From Aquibium sp. ELW1220 (GTDB lineage: Bacteria > Pseudomonadota > Alphaproteobacteria > Rhizobiales > Rhizobiaceae), in the NCBI RefSeq assembly GCF_030398385.1, contig NZ_JAOAOQ010000006.1, positions 1 to 64,000 of the forward strand: 64,000 nt of DNA, in the 5' to 3' direction. Positions within the stretch are counted from its first letter, which is position 1. Each line of letters starts with the position of its first letter. The notes beneath the pieces were generated by a model. That model was not told the DNA's origin. It saw nothing but the letters and a program-made list of their open reading frames with translations, and did no database searches. Of this stretch, positions 36,061-43,760 are shown piece after piece. The position numbers and the translations under genes were made by a program.

Positions 36061-36857
36061 CAGATCGATCTCTCGGCTGCGGCCGCGTCCGGCATCGCGA
36101 GCGCACCCGCGGCCGGTGGTCCGTTCGCGGTCATGCGCCGCAGGTGGACGAAGCGGACGCCCGCCGCCGCCGCCGCGACGCCGTCGGTGCCCGCATTGTC
36201 GCCGATGAAGATGCAGGCGGCGGGAGAAGCGCCGCTGAGCCTCAGTCCAAGCTCGACCAGGTCCGGCGCCGGCTTGCCGATGCTGGTGAAGCGGATCGAC
36301 GGAACGCAGGCCCGGACCGCCGCGACGATCGCCCCGGTTTCGGGAACCGGGCGGCCTCGATCGTCGGGATGCACGGTGTCGATGTTGGTGACGACGAGGG
36401 GCGCGCCGTCCTGGACATCGTCGATCAGCAGGGCGAGGTCCCGCACCGAGAAGCCTGCATCGCGCGCCAGAAGCACGATCTCGGGCTTGCGGGCCTCCGT
36501 CCGCAGGCCGAGCGCACGGGCGAGATCGCGGATCGGCGGCTCGGCATAGAGCGAGATCGCCGCACCCGGTCGCGACGCCGCGATCCGCCGCACCGCCTGC
36601 TCGCCGGCGAGAAGGATGCGGCTCGCCTCCACCGCGAGCCCGATGACCGCGATGCGGCGCGAGAGCGTCTCGGCGGTGTCGGACGAATTGTTCGAGACGA
36701 TCCAGAGGCGATCGGAATGGCGGGCGACGAATTCCCGCACGTTCGGATAGACGTGTCCGCCCGAGACGAGGCACCCGTCGAGGTCGCAGAAGATGGCTTC
36801 GCAGCCCTCGACCGGGGCCTGCGCGATGTCCTCTATCCTGATCGTCTCGTCCGTCAC
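36060..36857 (-). CDS. HAD-superfamily phosphatase (NagD-like)
   Basis: This is a 265-residue HAD hydrolase. Motif I is D25-x-D27 in IFCDLDGCLVSGG, motif II is VSNNSSD, the motif III lysine lies in SIGKPAPD, and motif IV is FIGDNAGTD. The cap type resembles the C2 cap of NagD/p-nitrophenyl phosphatases. GTG 36857 was chosen because GGAG sits seven bases upstream; an ATG at 36962 would add a basic, unconserved stretch. It is the first gene of the importer operon and divergent from the LysR gene. It could dephosphorylate the sugar or polyol phosphate released from the transported compound. Confidence 0.86.
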   Translation of the reverse strand: MTDETIRIEDIAQAPVEGCEAIFCDLDGCLVSGGHVYPNVREFVARHSDRLWIVSNNSSDTAETLSRRIAVIGLAVEASRILLAGEQAVRRIAASRPGAAISLYAEPPIRDLARALGLRTEARKPEIVLLARDAGFSVRDLALLIDDVQDGAPLVVTNIDTVHPDDRGRPVPETGAIVAAVRACVPSIRFTSIGKPAPDLVELGLRLSGASPAACIFIGDNAGTDGVAAAAAGVRFVHLRRMTANGPPAAGALAMPDAAAAERSI

Positions 36858-37069
36858 GCGTGCGCTCCGCTGCCGACGGGCACGACGAGGCTGTCCGACG
36901 GCGCATGCGCGCCGCAGCAGTTTCGTCCCGTCCGCCTGTGGGTCCAATGGGGCAGCCGGCACGTCGCCCGCTGCATCTGCAACCTGGGCCTTCTCTGTGA
37001 CACAGGCTTTACAGACGACAGCTAGACTTGGGTTCGATCAAAGCCCCGCTTCTGCCGCTGGAGATTTCC
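36858..37069. promoter_or_regulatory. Divergent promoter region, HAD operon / LysR gene
   Basis: This 212-base gap separates two divergent genes, the classical layout for LysR-type control of the neighbouring operon. CTGTGACACAG at 36995-37005 is a perfect 11-base dyad, followed by CTTTACAG. It is the best candidate for a LysR site. No firm -35/-10 pair is visible. Confidence 0.4.
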
Positions 37070-37990
37070 TTGACCGTCTCGCCCACCCGCATCCGCGCCG
37101 TGAACGCCGTCGCCGCCTCCGGCTCCTTCGCTGCCGCCGCCCGGGCGCTCGGCATTTCCCAGCCGGCGGTATCCCAGCATGTGAAGGGCATCGAGGAGGA
37201 GTTCGGCGTGCGCCTGTTCCTGCGCCGCAACGGCGCGCTCCATCCGACGCCGCTGTGCCTGGAACTCTGCGACGTGGCGGAACGGATGACGGAGGCCGAA
37301 AGCGCGGCGACCCGCATCCTCACCCGCCGCAACGCGCTCGCCGACGGACACCTGTCGGTCGGGCTCGGCAATTCGATGCCGGGCATGGCGCTCATCGCGC
37401 TGTTCAACAAGCGCCATCCCTCGGTGTCGATTTCGGTGCAGACCGGCTCCTTCGAGGAGATCACCACCGCCGTCATCAGCCGCCGCGTCGACGTCGGCGT
37501 GCTGCCCAACCTGCCGGACGACGGTCGCTTCCGGCGCGAACTGCTGGTTCGCCAGCAGGTCGTAGCGATCGTCAACGCCGACAGCGGGCTGGCGAGGGAG
37601 GACTGCCTGAGCTGCGAGCAGCTGATCACCGCGCCGCTCGTCTTCCGCACCCGCGGTTCGTCGACCCAGCGCGTCGTCGACCGGGCGTTCAACGCCGCCG
37701 GTCTCAGCCCGGTGCCTCTGCTCACGCTCGACACGCGCGACGGCGTATACGAGGCCGTGGCAAACGGCATCGGCGTCGGCTTCATGTGGCGCGAAGGCAC
37801 CGGCCGGACGGACGCGATCCGGCGCATTCCCGTCCGCGAGATGGAGCGCCTCTACGACGAGGTGGTCTTCGCGCCGCGAGACGATGCCGGCCAGGTGAGC
37901 GAGGCCTTCTTCGCCTCCGCCAAGGTCTTTGCCGCCTCGGTCAGGGCGGACATGACCGCGAAGGGTCTCCAGGAGACGGGCGATTCGTGA
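37070..37990 (+). CDS. LysR-family transcriptional regulator
   Basis: This is a 306-residue regulator. The N-terminal HTH (RAVNAVAASGSFAAAARALG then ISQPAVSQHVKGIEEEFG) is followed by the substrate-binding-type effector domain, with HLSVGLGNSMPGMALIALF and VANGIGVGFMWREG. No ATG fits; TTG 37070 has TGGAG six bases upstream and begins directly before TVSPTRIRAV, while TTG 37028 would give 14 more residues. It is divergent from the HAD/ABC operon, which it probably activates. A short-chain phosphonate- or phosphoester-related signal is possible given the neighbours, but unproven. Confidence 0.88.
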   Translation: MTVSPTRIRAVNAVAASGSFAAAARALGISQPAVSQHVKGIEEEFGVRLFLRRNGALHPTPLCLELCDVAERMTEAESAATRILTRRNALADGHLSVGLGNSMPGMALIALFNKRHPSVSISVQTGSFEEITTAVISRRVDVGVLPNLPDDGRFRRELLVRQQVVAIVNADSGLAREDCLSCEQLITAPLVFRTRGSSTQRVVDRAFNAAGLSPVPLLTLDTRDGVYEAVANGIGVGFMWREGTGRTDAIRRIPVREMERLYDEVVFAPRDDAGQVSEAFFASAKVFAASVRADMTAKGLQETGDS

Positions 37991-38037
37991 GAGCGAAGCG
38001 GCTTGTCCGCGCGGCTCGGGCGGTCGATGATGACGGC

Positions 38038-38409
38038 ATGAACAGCGCCGCGCAGCAACCCGTCGTCAGGATCCGCATCGTCTTCGGCGAAGGCGAGATG
38101 ATCGGTCCCGGCAAGGCCGATCTCCTCGAACGGATCGACCGCACCGGCTCCATCTCGGCCGCCGGGCGCGAGATGGGCATGAGCTACAAGCGCGCCTGGA
38201 TGCTGGTGGAAACGTTGAACGCCATGTTCCGCGAACCGCTCGTCGAAAGCACGCGCGGCGGCCCGCAGGGCGGCGGCGCGATCCTTACCGACACCGGCAG
38301 GCGGGTTCTCGACCTGTACCGCCGGTTCGAGGCGGATGCCGCCGCCTCCGGTGCCCAGGGACTGGCGGAGATGCAGGCGATGCTGCGGGATCCGACCGGA
38401 CACGGCTGA
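38038..38409 (+). CDS. ModE N-terminal-type winged HTH protein, no molybdate domain
   Basis: This is a 123-residue DNA-binding protein. It matches the N-terminal domain of ModE: GPGKADLLERIDRTGSISA, REMGMSYKRAWMLVETLN, and a beta-hairpin wing with ESTRGGPQGGGAILTDTG. ModE proteins usually carry one or two molybdate-binding TOBE domains; none follows here, as the protein ends after a short helix. Such single-domain relatives are widespread and of uncertain role. No mod transport genes lie nearby. It is 47 bases downstream of the LysR gene and may share its transcript. Confidence 0.85.
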   Translation: MNSAAQQPVVRIRIVFGEGEMIGPGKADLLERIDRTGSISAAGREMGMSYKRAWMLVETLNAMFREPLVESTRGGPQGGGAILTDTGRRVLDLYRRFEADAAASGAQGLAEMQAMLRDPTGHG

Positions 38410-38428
38410 AGAACGGACGGACGCCAGC

Positions 38429-38446
38429 CGGCGGCACGGGCCGCCG
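38429..38446. terminator. Hairpin between convergent genes
   Basis: CGGCGGC and GCCGCCG form a perfect 7-bp stem with a four-base loop between the convergent ModE-like and LivF genes, flanked by a further GGAC/GTCC pair. It may end transcription from both sides, though no T-run is present. Confidence 0.45.
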
Positions 38447-38460
38447 TCCGGTCGCGCGGT

Positions 38461-39213
38461 TCAGATTGCCAGGTACTCGTTGCGAAGATCCGCGTTGTCG
38501 AGCACCGCCTGCGCCGATCCGTCAAAGACGATCTGGCCCATGTCGAGGATGAGAGCCCGGTTCGCCAGTTCGAGCGCGGCAACCGCGTTCTGCTCGACGA
38601 TGATGGTGGTGATGCCAAGCGCCTTGATCTGCTCGACGATACGCTCGATCTCCTGGACGATGACCGGCGCCAGCCCCTCGTAGGGTTCGTCGAGAAGGAG
38701 GAGCTTCAGGTCCCGGGCGAGCGCGCGCGCCACCGCCAGCATCTGCTGCTCGCCACCCGAAAGCGTCACGCCGTCCTGGCGGCGGCGTTCGGCCAGCCGC
38801 GGGAAATGATCGTAGATCTTCTCGATCGACCATCCCTTCGGTTCGGCGATCTGCGCCAGCTTCAGATTCTCCTCGACTGTCAGGCCGGGAATGATGCGGC
38901 GATCCTCCTGGACGAGCTGGATGCCCTTCCCGGCCGCCTGGAAATCGCGCAGCTTGTGCACCGCCTCGCCGTTCAGCCAGATCTCGCCGCTCTTCAGCTG
39001 CGGATCGAGCGCGCGCGCCAGCGTCCGCAGCGTCGAGGTCTTGCCGGCCCCGTTGCGCCCCAGCAGCGCGACGATGTCGCCCTCCTGGATGTCGAAGCTG
39101 ACGCCCTGGACGATGTAGCTTTCGCCGTAATAGGCGTGAATGTCGCGGACGCTGAAGAACGGTGCCTTTTCGGTTGCCTCGGCCGGGTTCGGCATGGTCA
39201 TGGCGTTCATCAA
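38461..39213 (-). CDS. livF: HAAT-family ABC ATPase (LivF type)
   Basis: This is a 250-residue ATPase of a branched-chain amino acid / amide / urea type importer. It has Walker A GRNGAGKTS, signature LSGGEQQML, Walker B LLLLDEPYEGLAP and switch VEQNAVAAL, all in LivF form. It overlaps the LivG-type gene by four bases and is the last gene of the operon. The first 15 residues form a poorly conserved extension; ATG codons at 39201 or 39213 are both possible starts. Confidence 0.92.
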   Translation of the reverse strand: MMNAMTMPNPAEATEKAPFFSVRDIHAYYGESYIVQGVSFDIQEGDIVALLGRNGAGKTSTLRTLARALDPQLKSGEIWLNGEAVHKLRDFQAAGKGIQLVQEDRRIIPGLTVEENLKLAQIAEPKGWSIEKIYDHFPRLAERRRQDGVTLSGGEQQMLAVARALARDLKLLLLDEPYEGLAPVIVQEIERIVEQIKALGITTIIVEQNAVAALELANRALILDMGQIVFDGSAQAVLDNADLRNEYLAI

Positions 39214-39968
39214 TGTGCCCCTCCCAGATAGGCTTCCTGGACCACCGGATTGCCGCGGACCTCGTCCGGCTTGCCGTCGGCGATGATCCGGCCCTGAGCG
39301 AGCACCGTGACGCGGTCGGCGAGCGAGAACACGACGTGCATGTCGTGCTCGATGATGACCTTGGTCATGCCGCGTTCCTTGAACTTCCGCAGGAGATCGA
39401 TGGTTGAATTGGTGTCGTGCCGCGACATGCCGGCGGTCGGCTCGTCGAGCAGCAGCAGGCGCGGATGCTGGACGAGCCCCATGGCCAGTTCCAGCCGGCG
39501 CTTGTCGCCCCGCGAGAGGCTGGCGGCGAGCGTTTCACGCTGCTTGTAGAGCCCGACATCCTCAAGCCAGTGCTCGGCCTCCTCGCGGATCGCCGTCTGG
39601 CGCGACGTCACCTGCAACGCGTTCAGGCGAAACGAGCCGTCCCGCTTGGCGAAGGCGGGCACCATTACGTTGTGCAGGAGCGAGAGATCGGGAAAGATCT
39701 CGGGCGTCTGGAACACCCGCACAACGCCCATCTGGTTGATCTCGTGCGGCTGCTTGCCGGTGATGACCTGCCCGTCGAAGACGACGGCGCCGGTGTCGGG
39801 GGCGATGCGCCCGATGCAGACGTTGAGCAGGGTCGACTTGCCGGCACCGTTCGGGCCGATGATGGCGTGGGTCGTCCCTTCCATCACCTGGAGGTCGATG
39901 TCCGACAGGGCCCTGAGCCCGCCGAAGCTCTTGTGGACGTCGGCGACATGAAGAACAGCGTTGGCCAT
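39210..39968 (-). CDS. livG: HAAT-family ABC ATPase (LivG type)
   Basis: This is a 252-residue ATPase with Walker A GPNGAGKST, signature LSRGDKRRLELAM (the R in place of G at the second position is common in LivG relatives), Walker B LLLLDEPTAGMSRHD and switch IEHDMHV. ATG 39968 was chosen because it starts 13 bases after the LivM stop and gives the family N-terminus MANAVLHV; the longer frame overlaps LivM. It works with LivF to drive the importer. Confidence 0.92.
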   Translation of the reverse strand: MANAVLHVADVHKSFGGLRALSDIDLQVMEGTTHAIIGPNGAGKSTLLNVCIGRIAPDTGAVVFDGQVITGKQPHEINQMGVVRVFQTPEIFPDLSLLHNVMVPAFAKRDGSFRLNALQVTSRQTAIREEAEHWLEDVGLYKQRETLAASLSRGDKRRLELAMGLVQHPRLLLLDEPTAGMSRHDTNSTIDLLRKFKERGMTKVIIEHDMHVVFSLADRVTVLAQGRIIADGKPDEVRGNPVVQEAYLGGAH

Positions 39969-39981
39969 CTGGGTTCCGTAC

Positions 39982-41115
39982 TCATTCTGCCGGGGCGAGC
40001 CGGCCGGTCTCTTCCCGACTGGCCGGCTTGCGGGTGAAGGCATTTCGTATCTTGCGGACGCCCTCCATCAGGCCGCCGGGCAGGAAGATGACGATCAGCA
40101 TGAAGACGACGCCGAGCGTCAGGTGCCAGCCCTCGCCGACGAACGGTGCCGTGATCGTGACGAAGAAATTCTCCAGACCGTCCGGCAGGAAGGAGAAGGC
40201 CTCGTGCAGCTTGGCCTCGTGGAAGGCGGAGAAGATGTTCTCGAAGTACTTGATCACACCGGCGCCGACGACGGGACCGACGAGCGTTCCGACGCCGCCG
40301 AGGATGGTCATCAGCACCACCTCGCCCGACGCCGTCCACTGCATGCGTTCGGCGCCCGCGAGCGGATCGGTCGCGGCGAGCAGCCCGCCGGCGAGCCCGG
40401 CATACATGCCCGAGATGATGAAGGCGGCGAGCGTATAGGGCCGGGTGTTGAAGCCGGTATAGGCCATCCGGGTCTGGTTCGACTTGATCGCTTTCAGCAT
40501 CATCCCGAAAGGCGACCGGTCGATGCGCATCGCCAGATAGAAGCACAGGATGAGCAGAGCTGCGCAGAAGAAGAAGCCGCTCAGCCCGCTGAGCTCTTCG
40601 CCGAGCAGGTTGGGCGGCGGTATGCCCGAGCCGGCGTCCGTGAAGGCCCTGTCGAGGATGCGCGGATCGCCGAGCGCCAGTTGCAGGCCCGTCTCCCCAT
40701 TGGTGATCGGCGTCAGCACCGAATAGGCCAGATTGTAGGACATCTGCGCGAAGGCGAGCGTCAGGATCGAGAAGTAGATCCCTGACCGTCGCAGGCTGAC
40801 GAAGCCGATGACGGCGGCGAAGAGCCCCGCCACGACGACCGCGAACAGGACGGCCGGGATGACGCTCATCGTCAGCAGTTTGAAAGACCAGACGGCGGCG
40901 TAGGACCCGACGCCGAGGAAGGCGGCATGGCCGAAGGACAGGTAGCCAGTCATGCCGAACAGGATGTTGAAACCGATGGCGAAGATCCCGTAGATCGCGA
41001 TCTTCTGCATCAGGTCCGGATAGGCGGCGCCGATGGGCGCGAGCCAGATCGGCATGGTCAATATGACCAGAGCGAAGAGGGCGAGCCGGACGAGGTCGTT
41101 GCGCAGTATCGCCAT
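39982..41115 (-). CDS. livM: HAAT-family ABC permease (LivM type)
   Basis: This is a 377-residue inner-membrane permease with about ten helices. Typical LivM segments are [40 protein letters not shown] and [19 protein letters not shown] periplasmic loop of about 40 residues separates helices 6 and 7. The C-terminal tail is charged. It begins one base after the LivH stop. Confidence 0.92.
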   Translation of the reverse strand: MAILRNDLVRLALFALVILTMPIWLAPIGAAYPDLMQKIAIYGIFAIGFNILFGMTGYLSFGHAAFLGVGSYAAVWSFKLLTMSVIPAVLFAVVVAGLFAAVIGFVSLRRSGIYFSILTLAFAQMSYNLAYSVLTPITNGETGLQLALGDPRILDRAFTDAGSGIPPPNLLGEELSGLSGFFFCAALLILCFYLAMRIDRSPFGMMLKAIKSNQTRMAYTGFNTRPYTLAAFIISGMYAGLAGGLLAATDPLAGAERMQWTASGEVVLMTILGGVGTLVGPVVGAGVIKYFENIFSAFHEAKLHEAFSFLPDGLENFFVTITAPFVGEGWHLTLGVVFMLIVIFLPGGLMEGVRKIRNAFTRKPASREETGRLAPAE

Positions 41116-41116
41116 C

Positions 41117-42139
41117 TCAACGCTCCATCACGCCTTTGCGTCCCAGAAGACCGCGCGGCATCGTCAGGAGCACGACGACCGCGACCAGATAGATGATGAC
41201 CTGGTCGATCCCGGGGATGATGTTCTTGATCTCGTTCATGGCGGCGAAGGACTGCAGGATGCCGAGCAGGAATCCGGCCAGCACGGCGCCCGACACCGAC
41301 CCCATGCCTCCGACCACCACGACCACGAAGGACAGGACGAGGAAGTCCATGCCGATGTTGTAGTTGGGCGGCACGATCGGCGTGTACATCACGCCCGCGA
41401 CGCCTGCCACGACCGCGGCGATGGCGAACACGACGGTGAACCGTCGCTGAATGTCGATGCCGAGGAAACCGACCGTCTGGCGGTCCTCCATCCCCGCGCG
41501 CACGACCATCCCGTAGGTGGTGAAGCGCAGGAAGGAGATCACCAGTCCGACGACCACCAGCGCGAAGCCCAGATAGATCAGCCGCCACCACGGATAGTAG
41601 ATGCTGCCGAGCCCGATCCACGTGCCGACGTCGGCGCTGCCCGACAGGGCCGGAGGCGTCGCGACAGGGATAGGATTGGCACCGAAATTCGCCTTGACGA
41701 TCTCCTGCAGCACGATGGCCAGGCCGAAGGTCACGAGGATCTGCTCGGCATGGGTGCGGCGATAGAAGAAGCGGATCAGGCCGCGCTCCATGGCGATGCC
41801 GACGAACAGCATCACGGGAATCGCAAACAGGATCGACAGCGGCACCGACCATTCGACGAGAAAGGCGCCGAAGTCGCCGAGCCACGCCTGCACGAGCGGC
41901 GTGCGGATCTCCATCGGCGAGCCCCAGGGCGTCAGCTTCTCAGGATCGACGGTGACGGTCTCGAGCTGGAGCAGTCGGCTGAAGACGACGGCGCAGAAGG
42001 CGCCGATCATGAACAGCGCGCCGTGCGCGAAATTGACGACGCCGAGCGTCCCGAAGACCAGCGTCAGACCGAGCGCGATGAGCGCATAGGCGGCGCCCTT
42101 GTCGAGGCCGTTGAGCAGTTGCAGAACGAATTGGTCCAT
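41117..42139 (-). CDS. livH: HAAT-family ABC permease (LivH type)
   Basis: This is a 340-residue inner-membrane permease. The N-terminus [16 protein letters not shown] and [15 protein letters not shown] are LivH hallmarks. An insert of about 55 residues after the second helix (residues about 50-105, with [15 protein letters not shown]) makes it longer than the usual 290-300. [18 protein letters not shown] lies near the end. ATG 42139 begins shortly after the hairpin that follows the binding-protein gene. A longer frame upstream would run through that hairpin and was rejected. Confidence 0.92.
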   Translation of the reverse strand: MDQFVLQLLNGLDKGAAYALIALGLTLVFGTLGVVNFAHGALFMIGAFCAVVFSRLLQLETVTVDPEKLTPWGSPMEIRTPLVQAWLGDFGAFLVEWSVPLSILFAIPVMLFVGIAMERGLIRFFYRRTHAEQILVTFGLAIVLQEIVKANFGANPIPVATPPALSGSADVGTWIGLGSIYYPWWRLIYLGFALVVVGLVISFLRFTTYGMVVRAGMEDRQTVGFLGIDIQRRFTVVFAIAAVVAGVAGVMYTPIVPPNYNIGMDFLVLSFVVVVVGGMGSVSGAVLAGFLLGILQSFAAMNEIKNIIPGIDQVIIYLVAVVVLLTMPRGLLGRKGVMER

Positions 42140-42184
42140 GATGTTTCCGCCCCGCGCGGGGAAATGGAGAAGCCGCATTCCGTC

Positions 42185-42219
42185 CGCAGGCGGCCGGCCC
42201 ATTCGGCCGGCCGCCTGCG
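42185..42219 (-). promoter_or_regulatory. RNA hairpin after binding-protein gene
   Basis: A perfect 15-bp stem (left arm starts CGCAGGCGGCCGG) closes a five-base loop, 10 bases after the stop of the LivJ-type gene and before the permease gene. This is the longest of the five binding-protein hairpins in the window and has no T-run. Confidence 0.65.
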
Positions 42220-42229
42220 TTTCAGCGGA

Positions 42230-43570
42230 TCAGCACTTGCTGGAGACGGGGCCGAGTTCGCCGCCGAAGATCGACGGATCGTAGGTCACGACGTCGGTCG
42301 GCACTTCCTTGACGACCTGGAGCAGGTCGTACTTGTCGCGCGGGCTCTCCTTGCCCTGCACCACGAGTACCGGCTTGAAGCACTGGTGGTCGGCGGCGCG
42401 GTAGAGGGTCGGACCGTTGCCGAGGCCGTCGAATTCGAAGCCTTCGAGTGCCTTGACCACGCCTTCGGGATTGAAGGTGCCGGCCATTTCGCAGGCGTTG
42501 GCGTAGAGCAGCGCCTGGACGTAGCCGGTCTGCGCGGCCTGCGAGGGCGGCGTGCCGTATTCCTCGCCGAACGACTTGGTGAAGGCCTTGGTGCCGTCAT
42601 TGTCGAGCTGCCAGTCCCAGTTGGCGGTGCCGTAGATGCCTTTGATCGCATCGCCTGCGCCCTGCGCCATGAGCTCGGAGAAGAGCGGAACGACGATCTC
42701 GAAGTTCTTGCCGTTCGCCTGCTTGTCGCGCATGCCGAACTGCACAGCCTGACGCAGCGAGTTCACCATGTCGTTGCCATAGTGGTTGAGGATCAGCACG
42801 TCGGCGCCGGAATTGAGGACCGGCGTGATGTACTGCGAGAAGTCGGCCGCGCCGAGCGGCGTGCGGACGGCCGCGACGGTCTCCCAGCCGAGCGCCTCGG
42901 TGGCGTTCTTGATGGATTCCTCCTGCGTCCAGCCCCAGGTGTAGTCGGCCGTGAGGTGATAGGCGCGGCGGTCCTTGCCATAGGCATCAGCCAGCACGGG
43001 CGCGATCGCCTGACCGGACATGTAGGCGTTGAAGAAGTGGCGGAAGCCGTTCGCCTTCTTGTCCTTGCCGGTGGTGTCGTTGGAGTGGGTCAGGCCCGAC
43101 ATGAAGATGACGCCCATGTCCTGGCACAGCGACTGCACAGCGACCGCGACGCCCGAGGACGAACCACCGCTGACCATGATGGCCTTGTCGCGCTCGATCA
43201 TGCGGGTCGCAGAGGCGCGCGCGGCGTCCGACTTGGTCTGCGTGTCGCCGGTGACGTATTCGACCTTCTTGCCGAGAATGCCGTTGCCCTTCAGGGCGGA
43301 GCCCTTGAAGGTGTTGAGCATGCCGGCGTCGCCCTCGCCGTTGAGGTGCTTGACCGCAAGCTGGTAGGCCTTGAGCTGGTCCTTGCCCTCTTCCGCATAG
43401 GGACCGGTCTGCGGCACGTTGAAGCCGAGCACGACGCTGGAGCCGGTCGGCGCGTTGCAGAATTCCTGCGACCAGGCGCGGCTGGTGAAGATCGTGGGCA
43501 TGGCGAGGCCGGCGCCCGCAAGCACGCTGCTCCGCAGGAATATACGGCGGTTCATCTTGTCGAAGTTCAT
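42230..43570 (-). CDS. HAAT-family binding protein with Tat signal (LivJ/amide type)
   Basis: This is a 446-residue periplasmic binding protein for the Liv-type importer. The N-terminus carries a twin-arginine signal: R8 and R9 in NRRIFLRSS followed by a hydrophobic AGAGLAMP stretch, cleavage near AWS. Tat export of folded protein is common in urea/amide-type members of this family. The mature part shows GFNVPQTGPYAEEGKDQ, GDTQTKSDAARASATRMIE and VSGGSSSGVAVAVQ. AGGGAGG lies a few bases before ATG 43570. The ligand may be an amide, urea derivative or amino acid; sequence alone does not decide. Confidence 0.9.
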   Translation of the reverse strand: MNFDKMNRRIFLRSSVLAGAGLAMPTIFTSRAWSQEFCNAPTGSSVVLGFNVPQTGPYAEEGKDQLKAYQLAVKHLNGEGDAGMLNTFKGSALKGNGILGKKVEYVTGDTQTKSDAARASATRMIERDKAIMVSGGSSSGVAVAVQSLCQDMGVIFMSGLTHSNDTTGKDKKANGFRHFFNAYMSGQAIAPVLADAYGKDRRAYHLTADYTWGWTQEESIKNATEALGWETVAAVRTPLGAADFSQYITPVLNSGADVLILNHYGNDMVNSLRQAVQFGMRDKQANGKNFEIVVPLFSELMAQGAGDAIKGIYGTANWDWQLDNDGTKAFTKSFGEEYGTPPSQAAQTGYVQALLYANACEMAGTFNPEGVVKALEGFEFDGLGNGPTLYRAADHQCFKPVLVVQGKESPRDKYDLLQVVKEVPTDVVTYDPSIFGGELGPVSSKC

Positions 43571-43760
43571 GGAAGTCCTCCCTGGCTGTCGCTTCGATTC
43601 GTGAAACGGACGCGGCGACGCGCGCGACGCCTGATCCAAGCATCGCGGAGAACTGTAAATACCGCAATAAGCCTTTGGTTTAACAAGGTAGTTTTGTAAA
43701 TGTTTGTATGTGAATGTCAAAGCGTGTGATAATGACTTACAAGATCGATGGCGGCGACCC
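43571..43760. promoter_or_regulatory. AT-rich divergent region, Liv operon / XRE regulator
   Basis: This stretch is clearly richer in A+T than its surroundings and separates divergent genes. It contains TGTAAAT twice (near 43650 and 43694) and several TTTG/CAAA steps reminiscent of RamB/ScfR-type sites. Promoters for both directions must lie here. I cannot assign hexamers with confidence. Confidence 0.4.

Noticed and set aside
36793-38037. Long frame leading into the ModE-like gene
   Set aside because: The first 415 codons read the LysR gene in a wrong frame; only the part from ATG 38038 has a recognisable domain.
42140-42202. Extended start of the LivH-type gene at 42202
   Set aside because: The extra residues would be translated through the long hairpin at 42185-42219 and do not resemble the family N-terminus; ATG 42139 fits.
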